64,000 nt of DNA from Posidonia oceanica. Lineage: Eukaryota; Streptophyta; Magnoliopsida; Alismatales; Posidoniaceae. The DNA is taken from assembly GCA_037176725.1 (NCBI GenBank), contig JAZBRS010000020.1:58122001-58186000 (forward strand), given 5' to 3'. A program made the translations under genes and the position numbers. The notes below the pieces were generated by a model that saw nothing but the letters and a program-made list of their open reading frames with translations, did not search any database and was not told the DNA's origin. Positions 11,524-22,500 of this stretch are shown here, piece after piece (within the stretch, counting starts at the first letter, position 1; the number at the start of each line of letters is the position of its first letter).

Positions 11524-14500
11524 TGTTGACACCCCATTTCGACAAGGCTGAATCGGCAGATCTCTCTGGCGGCTAGGAAAAACCCAAAATCGCACATTTC
11601 TCTCCATCCTTCTTCCCAAATCAAAACTCCAGCTCAAACCTCAAAGCCAAACCTAGAACCACACCCATTTTCTAACCCCATAACCTTACCCTGAAACCAC
11701 CCCAAAACCTTACCCGGAAACCATCCAAAACCCAAGCCAAAACCAAACCCTAACCCTCCTTTCTATCCTTCAAAACCAGCCAACTTGACCTAAGCCTTTA
11801 CCCCTCTTCCCGAGCTCAAAACATGACCAAAATCCATAGGAAAATCCACCAACACCCACTCAACAAACCTACTCTAGAACCTAGAAATTTCTAAACCTAA
11901 CCCATTCCCAAAAACCCTAGAAAACCTAGGTGAATTTCCCCTTTTTCTACACCTTGAAACCCCTCCAAAACCTTCTTAGAATCAAACCAAAACCTTAGAT
12001 CCAATACCTTAAGCCCTAGACTACCCACTCACCAATTTTCATCCCATTCCAAGACCTTTAAGACCTCCATCCACCCAAATTATCCTTTTCTCTCTCCAGG
12101 ATTATCATTTTCTCTCTCCTCTCTCTCTCCTGATTATCATCTCCCTTTTCATCCCCTTCTTGCCCTTTCCCTGGCCTGGCTGTGGGCCCCCTTTGTGCTT
12201 CTATCCCTTCTCTATCTTATTCCTATTTTTATTTTATTTTTAGCATTTTCCTTGAATTTTAAAAAATCATTTCCCTCCAACTCGTCTCTCTCCCTTTTAT
12301 TTCTCCCTTTTTCCATTTCCTTCCTCCTTCTCTTTTCCTTTTCTTTCTTTTGCAAAAACCCATAAAAATCCCTAAAAATCTGTAAAATTCCAAAACATAA
12401 AAGAGACAAACCAGAACTCTAAGAGAAACAATTAAAAAACATTAAGCAAGCAATTAAAAACTTAAACTTAACTAAATCAAGCTAAAAAGAAAATCAAGCA
12501 TGCAAACTAAAAAATGCAAAACAAACCAAAAGAAAATACCAAAAAATCTAGGAAAAAAACGAAAACAAAATCAAGACCCACCAAAAGTGAAAACCCTACC
12601 AAAAGAATTAAAAAAACAAACCCTAAAAAGAAGAATTAAAAATCAAACACTAACACAAGTAATTAAAGAAGGCAAAAGACTTAACCTAATAAACATAAGA
12701 AAAACAACATAAAAACTTAATGAAAAAAGAAAAGAAAAACACATCTGAAAGACATAAAAACACCCCATCAAACCAGAAAAATCTAACTAAAAACTCCAAG
12801 AAAAATCAACAAACAAAAATCAAAGCATAATTTAGAGGACTTAAGAAAGAAAAAAACCCTAAGAAGACTAAAACTTAAAAACCTAAAAACAATCCTAATT
12901 AATGGGAAAATAAATCCTAAACAATTCTAATCAATATCCTAAGTGTCCAACAAGGGAAACACAATTTTTAAAAATAATTTAAAAAAGGTTTAACAAACAT
13001 TTAATCAAGTGAAAACTAATTAAAAGCAAAACCAAAACCCTAAAACCCTAATCAAGCCCAAAACACACTAATTAACCTAAAAACAGTCACTAAAAATCTA
13101 ATTAAAATCCTAACTCACAACACAACTTTTCTAGTATTTTTACTTATTTTTAATTTATTTTTTCTTCTTCTAATTTTATTTCTTCTTCTTCCTTCCTTTC
13201 TTTCCCACTTCTCATTCCTCCCTTCCTCCCCTTCATTTTCTTTTCTTTTTTACTGTGCTCAAGGCCCAGCCCACAGCCAGCCAACTTCTTCTTCTTCCCT
13301 CCTTCTCTTCTTCTTCTTCTTCTATTCTTCTCCTCTTCTCACAGCCAAAAACGATAGTAGCCTCCCTCATTGGTTTTCTTTTTTTTCAAACCTCCCTGAC
13401 ACCACCTTGACCTCCCACCATCACCCACGACCCACGACCAAGACCATCCCCTCCATGCCCTGCCAATGGTGGCAGAAAAATAGAGACCCATGCCCTCCCT
13501 TTGACTGTTGGAAACCAGCAAGTTTGAAGGATCAAAACTTGGGATTTTGGAATCAGAAAGGAGTTCGGCCGACACAGCTGCGAAGAGGAAGTCACCAGCT
13601 CTCTCACCCTTCTTCCAGAACCCAAAAAGACCCCCAATCCTTGCCGGAATCCTTCCCCGAAGTAGCCAGCACCCAAACAAGCTCAGAGCGACCTTCTTCT
13701 TTGCAAACCCACCACCACGAGCATCCAAAAATTCCCAAACTCCACCATCGTACTCATCAAGTTCCCACCTTCACAACCCACCCGATATCTCACCCTGAAA
13801 CCTCCCACAGCCACCGCATTCCACTACAAACACTTGGGTCCTCTTTTTTGCCAAAATCTTCAAACATCCATATCTTCCTCCACACTCAGTGAAATCCACT
13901 TCTGTTTCCTCCCACGCACTCCCCGAACAACCACCTAGCCGCCCGTGCCTTCGCCTCGCCTTGGAGCGCTGCACATCGCCGTATCCACCTCGGCCTTCAC
14001 AGTAGAGCTCCGGTCGAACCAGATCTTGCTCCAGGCCGTAGAAGACCCTTCTGGAACCTCCGTCATCCTCCTCGGGCCTCCGGAGACGTCCCCAAAGCTC
14101 TCCAGCACAGCAGCCGCCGCCCTCTGCCGTCCCCACTTCTCTCCGGCCGGCCGAAAGCCACCAAGGTGGGTCGGCTTTTCCGGCGCGCGTGAGGGCCGAA
14201 GCAAGCCTCCCCCGGATTCCCCTCGTCTCCCTCTTGCTCCTCGGCTTTTCCCCGAGGCTTTTCGTCGCCTGTGCCGCCCGCAAGCCCTCGCCGGAGTTCC
14301 CTTCTTCTCCGGCACCGGTCGCCGGCGCTCCGAAACAGTAGCGTTCTCCACGCGCGCCTGCCGCCGTCGACACTCTGCCGCACTCCTCCTCCGCCTCCGT
14401 TGCACCCAGCAGCTTCCCCCCGCCTGCCGCCGCCTCACGTCGCCCCTCCTCCACCGGTCTAGAGGAATCGCCGGCGAGCTCCGGCCTCTTCCACTGTAAG

Positions 14501-15644
14501 TCCTCCCCTTTCTTTTTTCTTTTGTTAACTTACCAAATTTTTTTTACATTGCATTTTGTTTGTTTTAAGTTTCTGATTATTGCGTTTAGGTCCAAAGCAT
14601 GTTAAGACTTATGTTATTTTGATCTAAAACCATGTTAAATTGCAAGATCTGTTTGTCGTTTTTAGTATTTGCATGATAGTCCACTTACTGTGCTTGCTAG
14701 TTGTAAAAAATTTTGTTTCAGCCCTTCTGCTTTCAATTTTTGCATCCAGGTCCTACAGTAGTTCATGTAATCTTAATGTGCATAGTTTGCCTTATTATAT
14801 TGCATTCTGTATCCCTGTTTTCTTCCATTTTTGCTATCTGATCCTTTGCACTGTAGAACTTAGGTCTTAATTTAAATTTTTTTTGCATACTGCATTGCAT
14901 GTTTGCCCCCTGATTTTTCATTTTTGCATCTAGGTCCATTTTAAATGCATAGTAACCATTTTGCATGCATCTTAGCTTATTGTATTGCATTTTCAACCTT
15001 GTATTTTCAAAAATTGCATGTCAGTCCCCAGACCTTGATTTCAGAACACATTTTACATCTAAAATTGCATACTTGACCCTTGCATGATTTAAAAATGACA
15101 CATAGGTCCTTGCATCGCTTTAAAGTCATGTAAAAAAGACTGTTTTGCCCCAAAGTTGCATCTTAGCTCCTATGCTTGCAAAATTGCACGTAGACCCTCC
15201 ACCTGCATTCCCAGACTCCCCAGGACCCTGTTTTCTGGAAAAATTGCATTTTAGCCCCTGATGTTTTTAAAAATTGCATTCTGCTTGCCATTTGCTTTCA
15301 AAACTTCCTCTGATGCATACCAACTTTTAAAAGCTGTGTTCTGAAGCCTATTTTTTGCAAAACTACCCTCTGTCACCTCCTGTTCTCAGAATCCCTGCCT
15401 GTAAGCCCCATTCTTTTCAAAAATTTGCATTTAAACCCCCTCTCTTTTCAAAAATAGCTTTTGAATCTCTACTTTTCTAAAAATTCCCTTCTAGTCTTTT
15501 CTTGCTTCTTGCATGCATTGGCATCCTTTTAGTCTTGCATCTGGCATTCCTTTGCACACACTAGAGCCCCCTTAGCTCCCATTCACTTGGGAGGACCCTT
15601 TGGCACACCCCTAGGACCTCCTGAACACTTAGATCTGTTCTTCT

Positions 15645-15796
15645 CTCCTGTTCTGGCCCTTCTGCCCTGAAGCTGCGATATCTTCCAATCCGGCCGTTGG
15701 ATCTTCTCAATCAAGCTGCCCAGGCAACCGCAGCGAAGCGCTCTTCAGCATGGACCAAGCAGATTTCAGATCAGACCCCAGGATTTCCAGGTATGT
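15645..15796 (+). promoter_or_regulatory. Conserved exon-like block of E2 5' LTR with ATG and donor-like GTATGT
   Basis: Sequence from about GTTCTGGCCCTTCTGCC to GTATGT is shared by all five LTRs, including the diverged E3 LTR. ATG 15750 is 41 nt upstream of the AG|GTATGT junction at 15790/15791 in every copy, with substitutions but no indels. The natural acceptor is the TGTCAG at 18371. Joining them would remove the rest of the LTR and the PBS and would give a short ORF ending soon after the junction, not fused to gag. Its role is inferred. Confidence 0.45.
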
Positions 15797-16239
15797 CCTC
15801 CTGAACCCCTGCATTGCATTCATTCGCATGCCATTTGCATAGTTTGCCTCGTTTTCGCTTTCGGTCTCTTTGAGCATGTAGAATAGGACCTCTTCTTCTT
15901 GTCTATCAATTCCAATCCCCGTTTCGCGTACTCCTGAGTGTTTTGTGTCGTGTTTTCCCTGGGTTCACCACTTAATGTGACTTTTTTCCCCTTTTCCACG
16001 ATCTGATCGCATCGCGAGCTTTGGGCAGCGTGCGAGACACAACGTGGAGCGGTTTAGTGGGAAACGGTCACAAAGAAGCGGTAATCCCTCCGTTTGCTCA
16101 TTCTCCCCTTTGTAGGTCTTTACACCTACTCCGTGTGGCCCCGAACAGCGTCTGTTCTCACACACGCGCTGCTTTACCTCTCTTTGGCTTCTTCTGATCT
16201 TTTTCTTTGCGTTAGCATTCGCATAGTTTTTCTGGGGTT

Positions 16240-16600
16240 TTGTTTCGCTGTTTTGGCACCGTTTTGCGTGCCTGCTTTGCTTTTGCGCCGTTTGCGCGCT
16301 CATCTTGTTTTGGCACCGTTTCGCGTGCCCACTATCGTTCTTTTGCACCGTTTTGCGTGCCTTTCTGCTTTCTTGTCTCGTTTCGCGTACCGCCTTGCTT
16401 TTTTGCTCGTTTTGCGTGCCGGTTTCGTTCTTTTGCATCGTTTTGCGTGCCATTCTGTTTTATTGTCTCGTTTTGCGTGCCGCCTTGCTTTTTTCGCTTG
16501 TTTTGCGCACTAGTTTCGTCCTTTTGCACCGTTTTGTGTGTGTTCTTGTTTCTCGCCTTGTTTTGCGTGTTTTACGCCGTTTTCTCTTGCATGTCGATCG
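16240..16600 (+). repeat. TTTTGCGTGCC microrepeat cluster in LTR
   Basis: Irregular tandem units built on GTTTTGCGTGCC and TTTTGCACCG occur about every 20-45 bp. Matching clusters lie at about 9050-9240, 36330-36850, 43960-44320 and, inverted, 52080-52480. Copy number differs among LTRs. The long Cys/Phe-rich ORFs in several frames here are artefacts of the repeat. Confidence 0.8.
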
Positions 16601-16839
16601 CATTGCATGATTTTGACGTTGTTTTGCTTTCTCGTCTGCATTTGCATATAGGGCTGTGATGCTTACTGCTTGGAGTTCTCACGAGCTAGGTTTCGCCTGG
16701 TTCGGAACACGGACAGCGTAGCTGAGCACTTAGAGAGCACGTTTACTTCCCTGCCTTGCATTTTCCCACTTAGAGCACTCCTTGAGCATTCATTTAGGCA
16801 TTCATAGGCACATAGGCATTCAAATCTGCATTTTCCCTG

Positions 16840-16935
16840 CGTATGCGAGCGTAAGCCTAGAAAGACCGATTTTCGGGCGTGTCGGGGGTGCCTAACACCT
16901 TCCCCGTGCGTAACAGGAGTCCTTGCCCTGTCTTC
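16840..16935 (+). promoter_or_regulatory. Conserved LTR block with GC-rich hairpin
   Basis: The block from GCGAGCGTAAGCCTAG to CAGGAGTCC is nearly invariant in all LTRs here (about 9500-9580, 37110-37185, 44550-44635 and, inverted, 51730-51812), although neighbouring sequence diverges in E3. It contains GGGGGTGCCTAACACCTTCCCC, able to fold with a CCTAA loop. From memory, a similar motif recurs near the 3' ends of plant Ogre/Tat LTRs. Its function (RNA end, packaging or termination) is inferred. Confidence 0.55.
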
Positions 16936-17102
16936 TGGCCCGCAATGACCATATTGCCCTTATCCTAGGCTAGAGTCATCTCATTTGCATTCATTTGCAT
17001 TTGTTTTCCTTTGCATTGCTTTGCTTTGCATTTCTTGCTTGGTTTTGCGTGTTAATTCACGCATTTCCCCCGATTTTCCTTGTCTTCTGTTAATAGACAT
17101 GG

Positions 17103-17113
17103 TGGTGACTCTG
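17103..17113 (+). other. Mutated PBS-like decoy in E2 5' LTR
   Basis: TGGTGACTCTG here differs by one C-to-T change from the TGGCGACTCTG at the same place in the E2 3' LTR (44815-44825). The true PBS starts 124 bases downstream. Confidence 0.55.
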
Positions 17114-17226
17114 ATTTGTCTTATCTTTCCCTTTTCTCCTCGATTTTAAGTGTTTTCGAGTTGAGCCTCTTCCTCGGATCCAATCGCCGCTAATAGTGAG
17201 CCTGATTCCGATCGGGATTACTACAG

Positions 17227-17244
17227 TGGCGACTCTGCTGGGCA
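17227..17244 (+). other. E2 primer binding site
   Basis: TGGCGACTCTGCTGGGCA follows the LTR end after a single G. It matches the E1 PBS except at two positions, and the penultimate C departs from the usual GGGGA. Confidence 0.83.
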
Positions 17245-18553
17245 TGCTAGACTCCGGCTTTCGCTCTTGGCTTTTTCGCTCGCCTGTTTTGCAGCTTTGT
17301 CTGCCTTGTGTGCCTTCTTTGCCTGTTTTGCTCGCCTTTCTGTGCAAACTCCTAGCAAGTCGCTTCGTGGCTACTTTGCTTAGGTTTTGCACCTCTTTCG
17401 CCTCGGTTTGCGCTTTCTTTTGCTTGGCTTCGCTTATTTGCTTGTTTATTTACTTATTGCCTTGCTTATGCTCCTATTTCTTTTACAGTCTGCTTACTTT
17501 TACCTTGCTTTGCCTTACTTGCTTATTATGGCTTTAATTCTTGCACATTACATGTCTACATACTTTGTTTGGCTAAAATACATGCTTTTTGAACGTTGAA
17601 TGCTTCTTTTACACTCTTGCTATGTCACTACACACGCACATACTATGCTTACATGCCTTTTGACTTGATGAATGTTTCTTTTTCACCATCATATTCACAA
17701 ACACTTGCACATGCCATGAACATGCCTTTTGTTGTGTTGTATGATGGTTGCTTGCCATGTTTGACTGATTTTCTTCCCTTTCGCACTTGCCATGCTTAGG
17801 ATAGTAGGGACTTGTCTGCTCTCCCCAAGGTTAACTAAAAAACGCAAGTAAAAAGAACTCCTACGAGCAACTAGAGACTACAAACAATCCTTCACTCCCT
17901 TTGGTTAATAAAATGCGCAAGATAAAAAACTTTAATCATTTGCATAAGCATCATATAGGGCATGCATTCTTCTCATCTGAGTCCACCTACTAGTCTGCGA
18001 AGGACGGTCCCGGCTTCTTGTTCCACCGCTTTGGGCGTGGCACGAGTCAGTCGGCCTGTCCCCCCTCGTCCAGGGGTCGTGTCGGTGTTAGTAGAGGGTA
18101 CCACCCACGCCTTGGCGGGGTAGAGGCCACCAACGCACCACCCTGTCATTTCTTGAGCTTTGGGCCGGGAGTTAGACAGGGAACCTACTTTTCTGACCTG
18201 AGTCGGTGACCCGTACACCCAGGGATACCCGGAGTAGACCGCCTTACTAGGACGCACTAGTTGGGTAAAGGGGGGCATACTAGAAAGCATGCACGTCATT
18301 CATGCCATTTAACTAACTCATTTGCATTCATCTTTTTAGTCTCTAACCCTAATTTCCTTCTGTTGTGTCAGCGTGATCGGTAAGCGAGTTCCCTTTGCCA
18401 GAGCTTGAGTACCGACCCTCGTTGACGCCCCTGTTGCGACCTATTCGCGACCATTCCCTTTCCGAGCTATCCGCACTTGCGACGATAGCTCCTCTTAGGA
18501 AGCACCGCTTGAACACCCGTCGCAGCCCAGTTCTCACGCGCTCTAGGTCAGCA
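17245..18553 (+). other. E2 untranslated leader
   Basis: About 1.3 kb lie between PBS and the gag ATG, closely similar to the E1 leader. No ORF with family motifs is present. Open frames such as the one at 17196-17537 are short, Leu/Phe-rich and not conserved in length. Confidence 0.7.
18339..18385 (+). promoter_or_regulatory. Splice-acceptor-like site before gag, with adjacent donor-like GTAAGC
   Basis: CTAACCCTAATTTCC, a pyrimidine-rich tract and TGTCAG (ending 18371) form a good plant branch point and acceptor. Eight bases later comes GTAAGC (18380-18385), a donor-like sequence. The same arrangement precedes E1 gag (AG at 11035-11036). Use of these sites is not shown by the DNA alone. Confidence 0.4.
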
Positions 18554-21500
18554 ATGGCCCAGTACGATAGTGAGCCTACTTTCACTCCTGTCACGGAGGG
18601 TGTTTCCGTTCCGGCCCCTCCGGTTGCTCCCTCTGTCCCTCTTGTTCCCCCTCCGACGCCAGGGTTTCCTCCTCTGACGTCTCTAGGTTCTCAGTACATC
18701 CCGAGACAGTGGCAAGCATCCTTTCCTCCGGATCCGGTCGCCGAATCCATCTTGACGACCGTCACTCGTGTTTCGGAGACGCCACTGCCCCCTCCGTCCC
18801 AGGGATACGTCGCTTTCGACATCCCTTCCACCGCTGCTGCGACCTTTTCTGTAGAATCCTTCCCTCCCGGGCAGTCTGTGTCTGTGCCACTTGTTTCTCA
18901 GCCTTCGCCGGCACTGCACTTCAGCGTCCCCACTGGCGAGACGCCTGAGGCACAGTACCAGCACCTGATGAAGCTTGCCCAGAGACTGCAGGGCATGGCT
19001 TTATCAGTTCGTCCTTCTTCTGTCTCTGTCGTCCCTGAGGTTCCTCCGAGGCCAGTTCCTGCATTTCATGCATCAACCCTTGCACCTCCGCCTCGACCAA
19101 CGTCGCAACTGCTCACGGTTCCGACGATGGGGGCTCGTTTACCGCCTCCTGCACAACACTTGGCACAGCATGCTCCACTTCCTTCTGGTGGTCAATCCTT
19201 TGGATCGGCTGGAGCCCAGTACCTCGCTGGCTCGCTGTCTGGCACCCCGCCTGTACAGCAACTGGCGCTCCGTCATCCACCCCCTATCCTAGCACAGCAT
19301 GGCATTTATTCTTCTCGTCTCCCTCAAGTCCAGCATCCTGCATACACTATCCCCCAGCACGGATACGCCGGCCATCCCGTTGCTCTACCAGGCGACGCTA
19401 TGGTAGATCCGGAGGAGCACTTAGGTGCGACCCATTCGGCGTATGTGCTCACTACCCCTGCTGATCCCTCTCCTACAGCAGCAATTCCAGACCCCATCAA
19501 CAACCGGATGGACGTCCTGGAGAAGGCACTACGACTAGTGCAGGGTACTGAGCACCAGACCTACCAGTTCCAGGACCTCTGTTGGTTTCCAAAGGCGGTA
19601 CTCCCTCCGAAGTTCAAAATCCCGGACTTCGAGAAATATAATGGTAGGGGCTGCCCCGTAGCACACCTGAAGGCGTATTGCGGTGATCTCGCTCAGCTTC
19701 AGGCTGACGAGAGGTTGCTGATCCGCTTGTTCCAGAAGAGTTTGACCGAGCCGGCACTCAAGTGGTTCACATCACTCGATATGTCAGCCATCAAGACTTG
19801 GAACGACCTCAGTTAGGCGTTCCTGGAGCAATACTCCTTCAACCTCGATCTTGTCCCAAAGAGGGCGGACTTGATCGCCATCAAGCAGAACTCTAGTGAG
19901 CCGTTCGGGGAGTACGTCGGCCGCTGGCGTGCCCTTGCCTCTCAGGTTCGAGATAGACCCTCTGACGAGGAGTCTATCGAGATCGTTATCAAAGGGGTGC
20001 AGCCGTCTCTCGGAGCTCTGCTTAGCATTCAGCCAGTCACTACTTTCGCGGCACTCATCAGAGCTGGAGCGCGCGTAGAGAGTTCTTTGCGGAGTGGCAA
20101 CTTCCCGGCTCTCTCTGCGTTCGCTAAGCAGGCGGCGATCAGCAGCAACAGTGCCAACAGCAGCATCTCCAACAACAACAACAGCGGTAGCAACAACAAC
20201 CGCCCGAAGAGGAAGGATTCGCCGAAACCCGCTGTTGCATTCGTCGATTCTCCTACTGTGCCTGTTCGCTTGCCGTCTCGGCCTGCCCCAGCTCAGATGG
20301 TGTACGCTCCTGCACCTAGGAATCCACACACACTGCACATCACAACCACCGCTAGACCGGTCTATCCTGCCGCATCGGTTCAGCAAGGCCCGTACCCGAG
20401 GCAAAGAAGACCACCCACTGAGAGGCGGAATTTCACCCCACTGGTGGAACCACTCACGGTCATCTTGCCAAAGGTGGCATCGCTCCTGAAGTTCCCGGAG
20501 GTTCGTCCGCCGCCAAGCCCTCTGCCGCATTGGTTTAGGTCGGACCTCTTCTGCAATTTCCATCGAAGCGTCGGGCATTCGACGGACAATTGCTTCTCCC
20601 TGCGGAACGCAATTCAGGACCTGATCGAATCGGGAACGATTGTGATCGACACGCACGAGGCATCCACTCAAGCACGCACTCATGCATCTGCATCTCCAGC
20701 TGTTCCCCCGCATTCTGGCATCGTCCGCCAACCTCTACCGGAGCACTCTTATCCGGGAGGGGCGGGAACCTCAGGCGTCCACTCTGTCTTTCCTTCTGGG
20801 CCTGCTACCTCTGAAGTAGACCCTTCCGATCTTATCTCTGACACCTCTGAGCCTTTCCCGGTCAGTCTCTATCTCGCGGTAGTTGCCGGCTCCGAGTTGG
20901 GAATCCATTTGATCCGACCGCGTGCCAGGCCGGAGCGCCCTCTCGCGCCTCCCACCGTGCTCCCTCAGGCTCAATCCCCTGTGCACCTTCTAGCTAGGGC
21001 CCAGCCTAGTTCCCCTATCCACCTTTTAGGGCGACCTCAGCCACACCTTCTAGGTAGACCTCAACCTGCCCCAGCCTTCCCACCACAACAACCATATCCC
21101 TTAGACAGACCTCAGTATCCTGTAGGTCCCCCTGTAACCCCTCCTGTGCTCGCAGCACGTGCTCCAGTCGTCATTGATTTGACCCTGGACACCCATCGCG
21201 TCCCTTACAGCTACGCCACAGAAATGTGCGCGGAAGTAACGCGATCGGGGAGGGTTTACAGGCCCCCGGTGCCGGTAACTAGGCCAACTCACCCTAGACC
21301 TGTTATGCCCCCACCCTCAAGCCAACCCATAGCAGATCCAACTCCAGATCAGCCTGTAGTTAGCCAAATCCCTACCCAGCTTGTAGTAACCCAGCTTCTT
21401 GCCACTACCCCCTTAGAACCTACTAGAACCACCCCTCCAGTTGCTAGGAGAAGCCAACCTAAAGCAGACTTAACCTCCCAGCTTAAGAAGGTCAAAGCCG

Positions 21501-21568
21501 ACATCTCCATCTGGGATTTGATCCACATTTCTGCCGAACACCGCGAGGCTTTTCTTCGCGTGTTCTAG
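18554..21568 (+). pseudogene. E2 gag (broken by two amber codons)
   Basis: The chosen start is ATG 18554 (MAQYDSEP); the frame is open upstream only with non-ATG codons. The N-terminal 340 residues are Pro/Ser/Gln-rich. The retrotransposon gag core follows (about residues 345-500, VLPPKFKIPDFEKYNGRG through ALKWFTSLD and SFNLDLVPKRADLIAIKQ). A zinc-knuckle-like CNFHRSVGHSTDNC lies at 20552-20593; its spacing is C-X2-H-X4-H-X4-C, a CHHC variant of the usual CCHC. A Pro-rich tail leads into DISIWDLIHISAEHREAFL. TAG at 19814-19816 and TAG at 21566-21568 each replace a CAG Gln codon still present in E1. Gag would package the element RNA. Confidence 0.9.
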
Positions 21569-22500
21569 GCTGCTCGTGTGTCCCAGTCCATTGAGCCTTC
21601 TGCCTTGGAGAGCATGGTTGGGTTAATCGCAGAGCCCCAGGTCATCTCTTTTACGAGTGATGAGTTGCCTCCGGCGGGGATTAATCACAACCAGCCCCTA
21701 TTCGTCACGGTGCAGTTCAAAAACTTCCGCATTCCCCTAACACTGGTTGATAACGGGTCAGGCCTTAACGTCTGCCCCTTGCGTACAGCAACCAAGCTCG
21801 GATTCAAAGCCGAGGATATCACGCCAGCCGTGAAGGGAATGACTGCTTTTGCCAACACTCACCATGACGCTCTAGGGATTCTGATTATCCCTCTGGCTAT
21901 CGGTCCGGTCGTCTTCGACGTAGAATTCTATGTCGTCGACTTGAAGCCTAACTTCAATCTTCTGCTTGGGCACCCTTGGCTCCACAAGCATCAGGTCCTT
22001 CCTTCGACCCTCCATCGAATGATAAAGTACCGTCGTGGCGATGATGTCATCGTCGTCATGGCGGAGAACTTTGAGAAGGAGCGGATTGAAGCAGTCTCTC
22101 CCGTGTCTTCACAATCCATCCCATTTGACCCCGAGACTTCTGAAGCCCTCTATCGCGTTAACCGGTGTGAGCCAGTTAACTTCGTTCCTGATCTTGAACG
22201 TGTCAACTCCTTGACCGTTCACAATAACCCCTTTCGAATGGTCGAGAACGTATGTCACAGGTGGGGTTACACAAAGGGTACGCCGCTCGGGCGTCACGGC
22301 CAAGGGATCGCGGAGCCGATCGTAGCAGTGGAGCGAAGGAAGTCGGAAGGCCTCGGCTACGAACCAAAGCTCAACGAAGATCACTGCTTCCAGCTCAAAG
22401 ATCGTGAAGCAGCCATTCCCAGAGACCTCACTAACTTCACCAGTGCAGGAATTCTAGGATCCACCAACGATCAAGCCACGACGCCGACAGAGGATTGGGT
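21569..22500 (+). pseudogene. E2 aspartic protease plus G-patch-like region
   Basis: This is in the same frame as gag, without its own start, so it is part of the polyprotein. The protease core runs from LFVTVQFKNFRIPL through VDNGSGLNVCP (DNGS at 21749-21760) to FNLLLGHPWLHKHQ. The active site reads D-N-G rather than the D-T-G or D-S-G of most retroviral-type proteases. The same DNG occurs in E0 and E1, so it is a lineage trait. At about 22237-22310 lies MVENVCHRWGYTKGTPLGRHGQGI, a glycine-rich segment resembling a G-patch (the residues to note are WGY, LGRHGQG and a later GLGYEP). The segment itself is uninterrupted in E2. Confidence 0.86.

Larger units (their letters stand above)
11524..17225 (+). 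repeat. E2 5' LTR (5,702 bp)
   Basis: It runs from TGTTGACACC to ATTACTACA. The layout is C/A-rich (11524-12090); CT-rich (12090-12340); A-rich with AAACCCTAA boxes (12360-13130); pyrimidine-rich (13140-13330); a GC-rich exon-like block (13400-14490) ending at donor-like GTAAGT (14496-14501); T-rich sequence with many TTTTGCAT and AGGTCC motifs (14500-15570); an exon-like block with ATG 15750 and GTATGT 15791; TTTTGCGTGCC microrepeats; a conserved hairpin block (about 16840-16935); and a mutated PBS decoy (17103-17113). Proline-rich ORFs on both strands of the GC-rich block lack conserved ends and are not called. Confidence 0.96.

Noticed and set aside
13935..14499. Proline- and arginine-rich ORFs on both strands of the GC-rich LTR block
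   Set aside because: Open frames follow from GC-rich composition; ends and lengths differ between LTR copies and both strands are open at once.
16094..16659. Cys/Phe-rich ORFs in three frames of the LTR microrepeat cluster
   Set aside because: Low-complexity products of the TTTTGCGTGCC repeats, variable among copies.
19784..20731. 315-codon antisense ORF over gag, also at 45881-46828
   Set aside because: It mirrors the near-identical gag sequences of E1 and E2, is Arg/Cys-rich, and has no family motifs; most likely a shadow of the sense frame.
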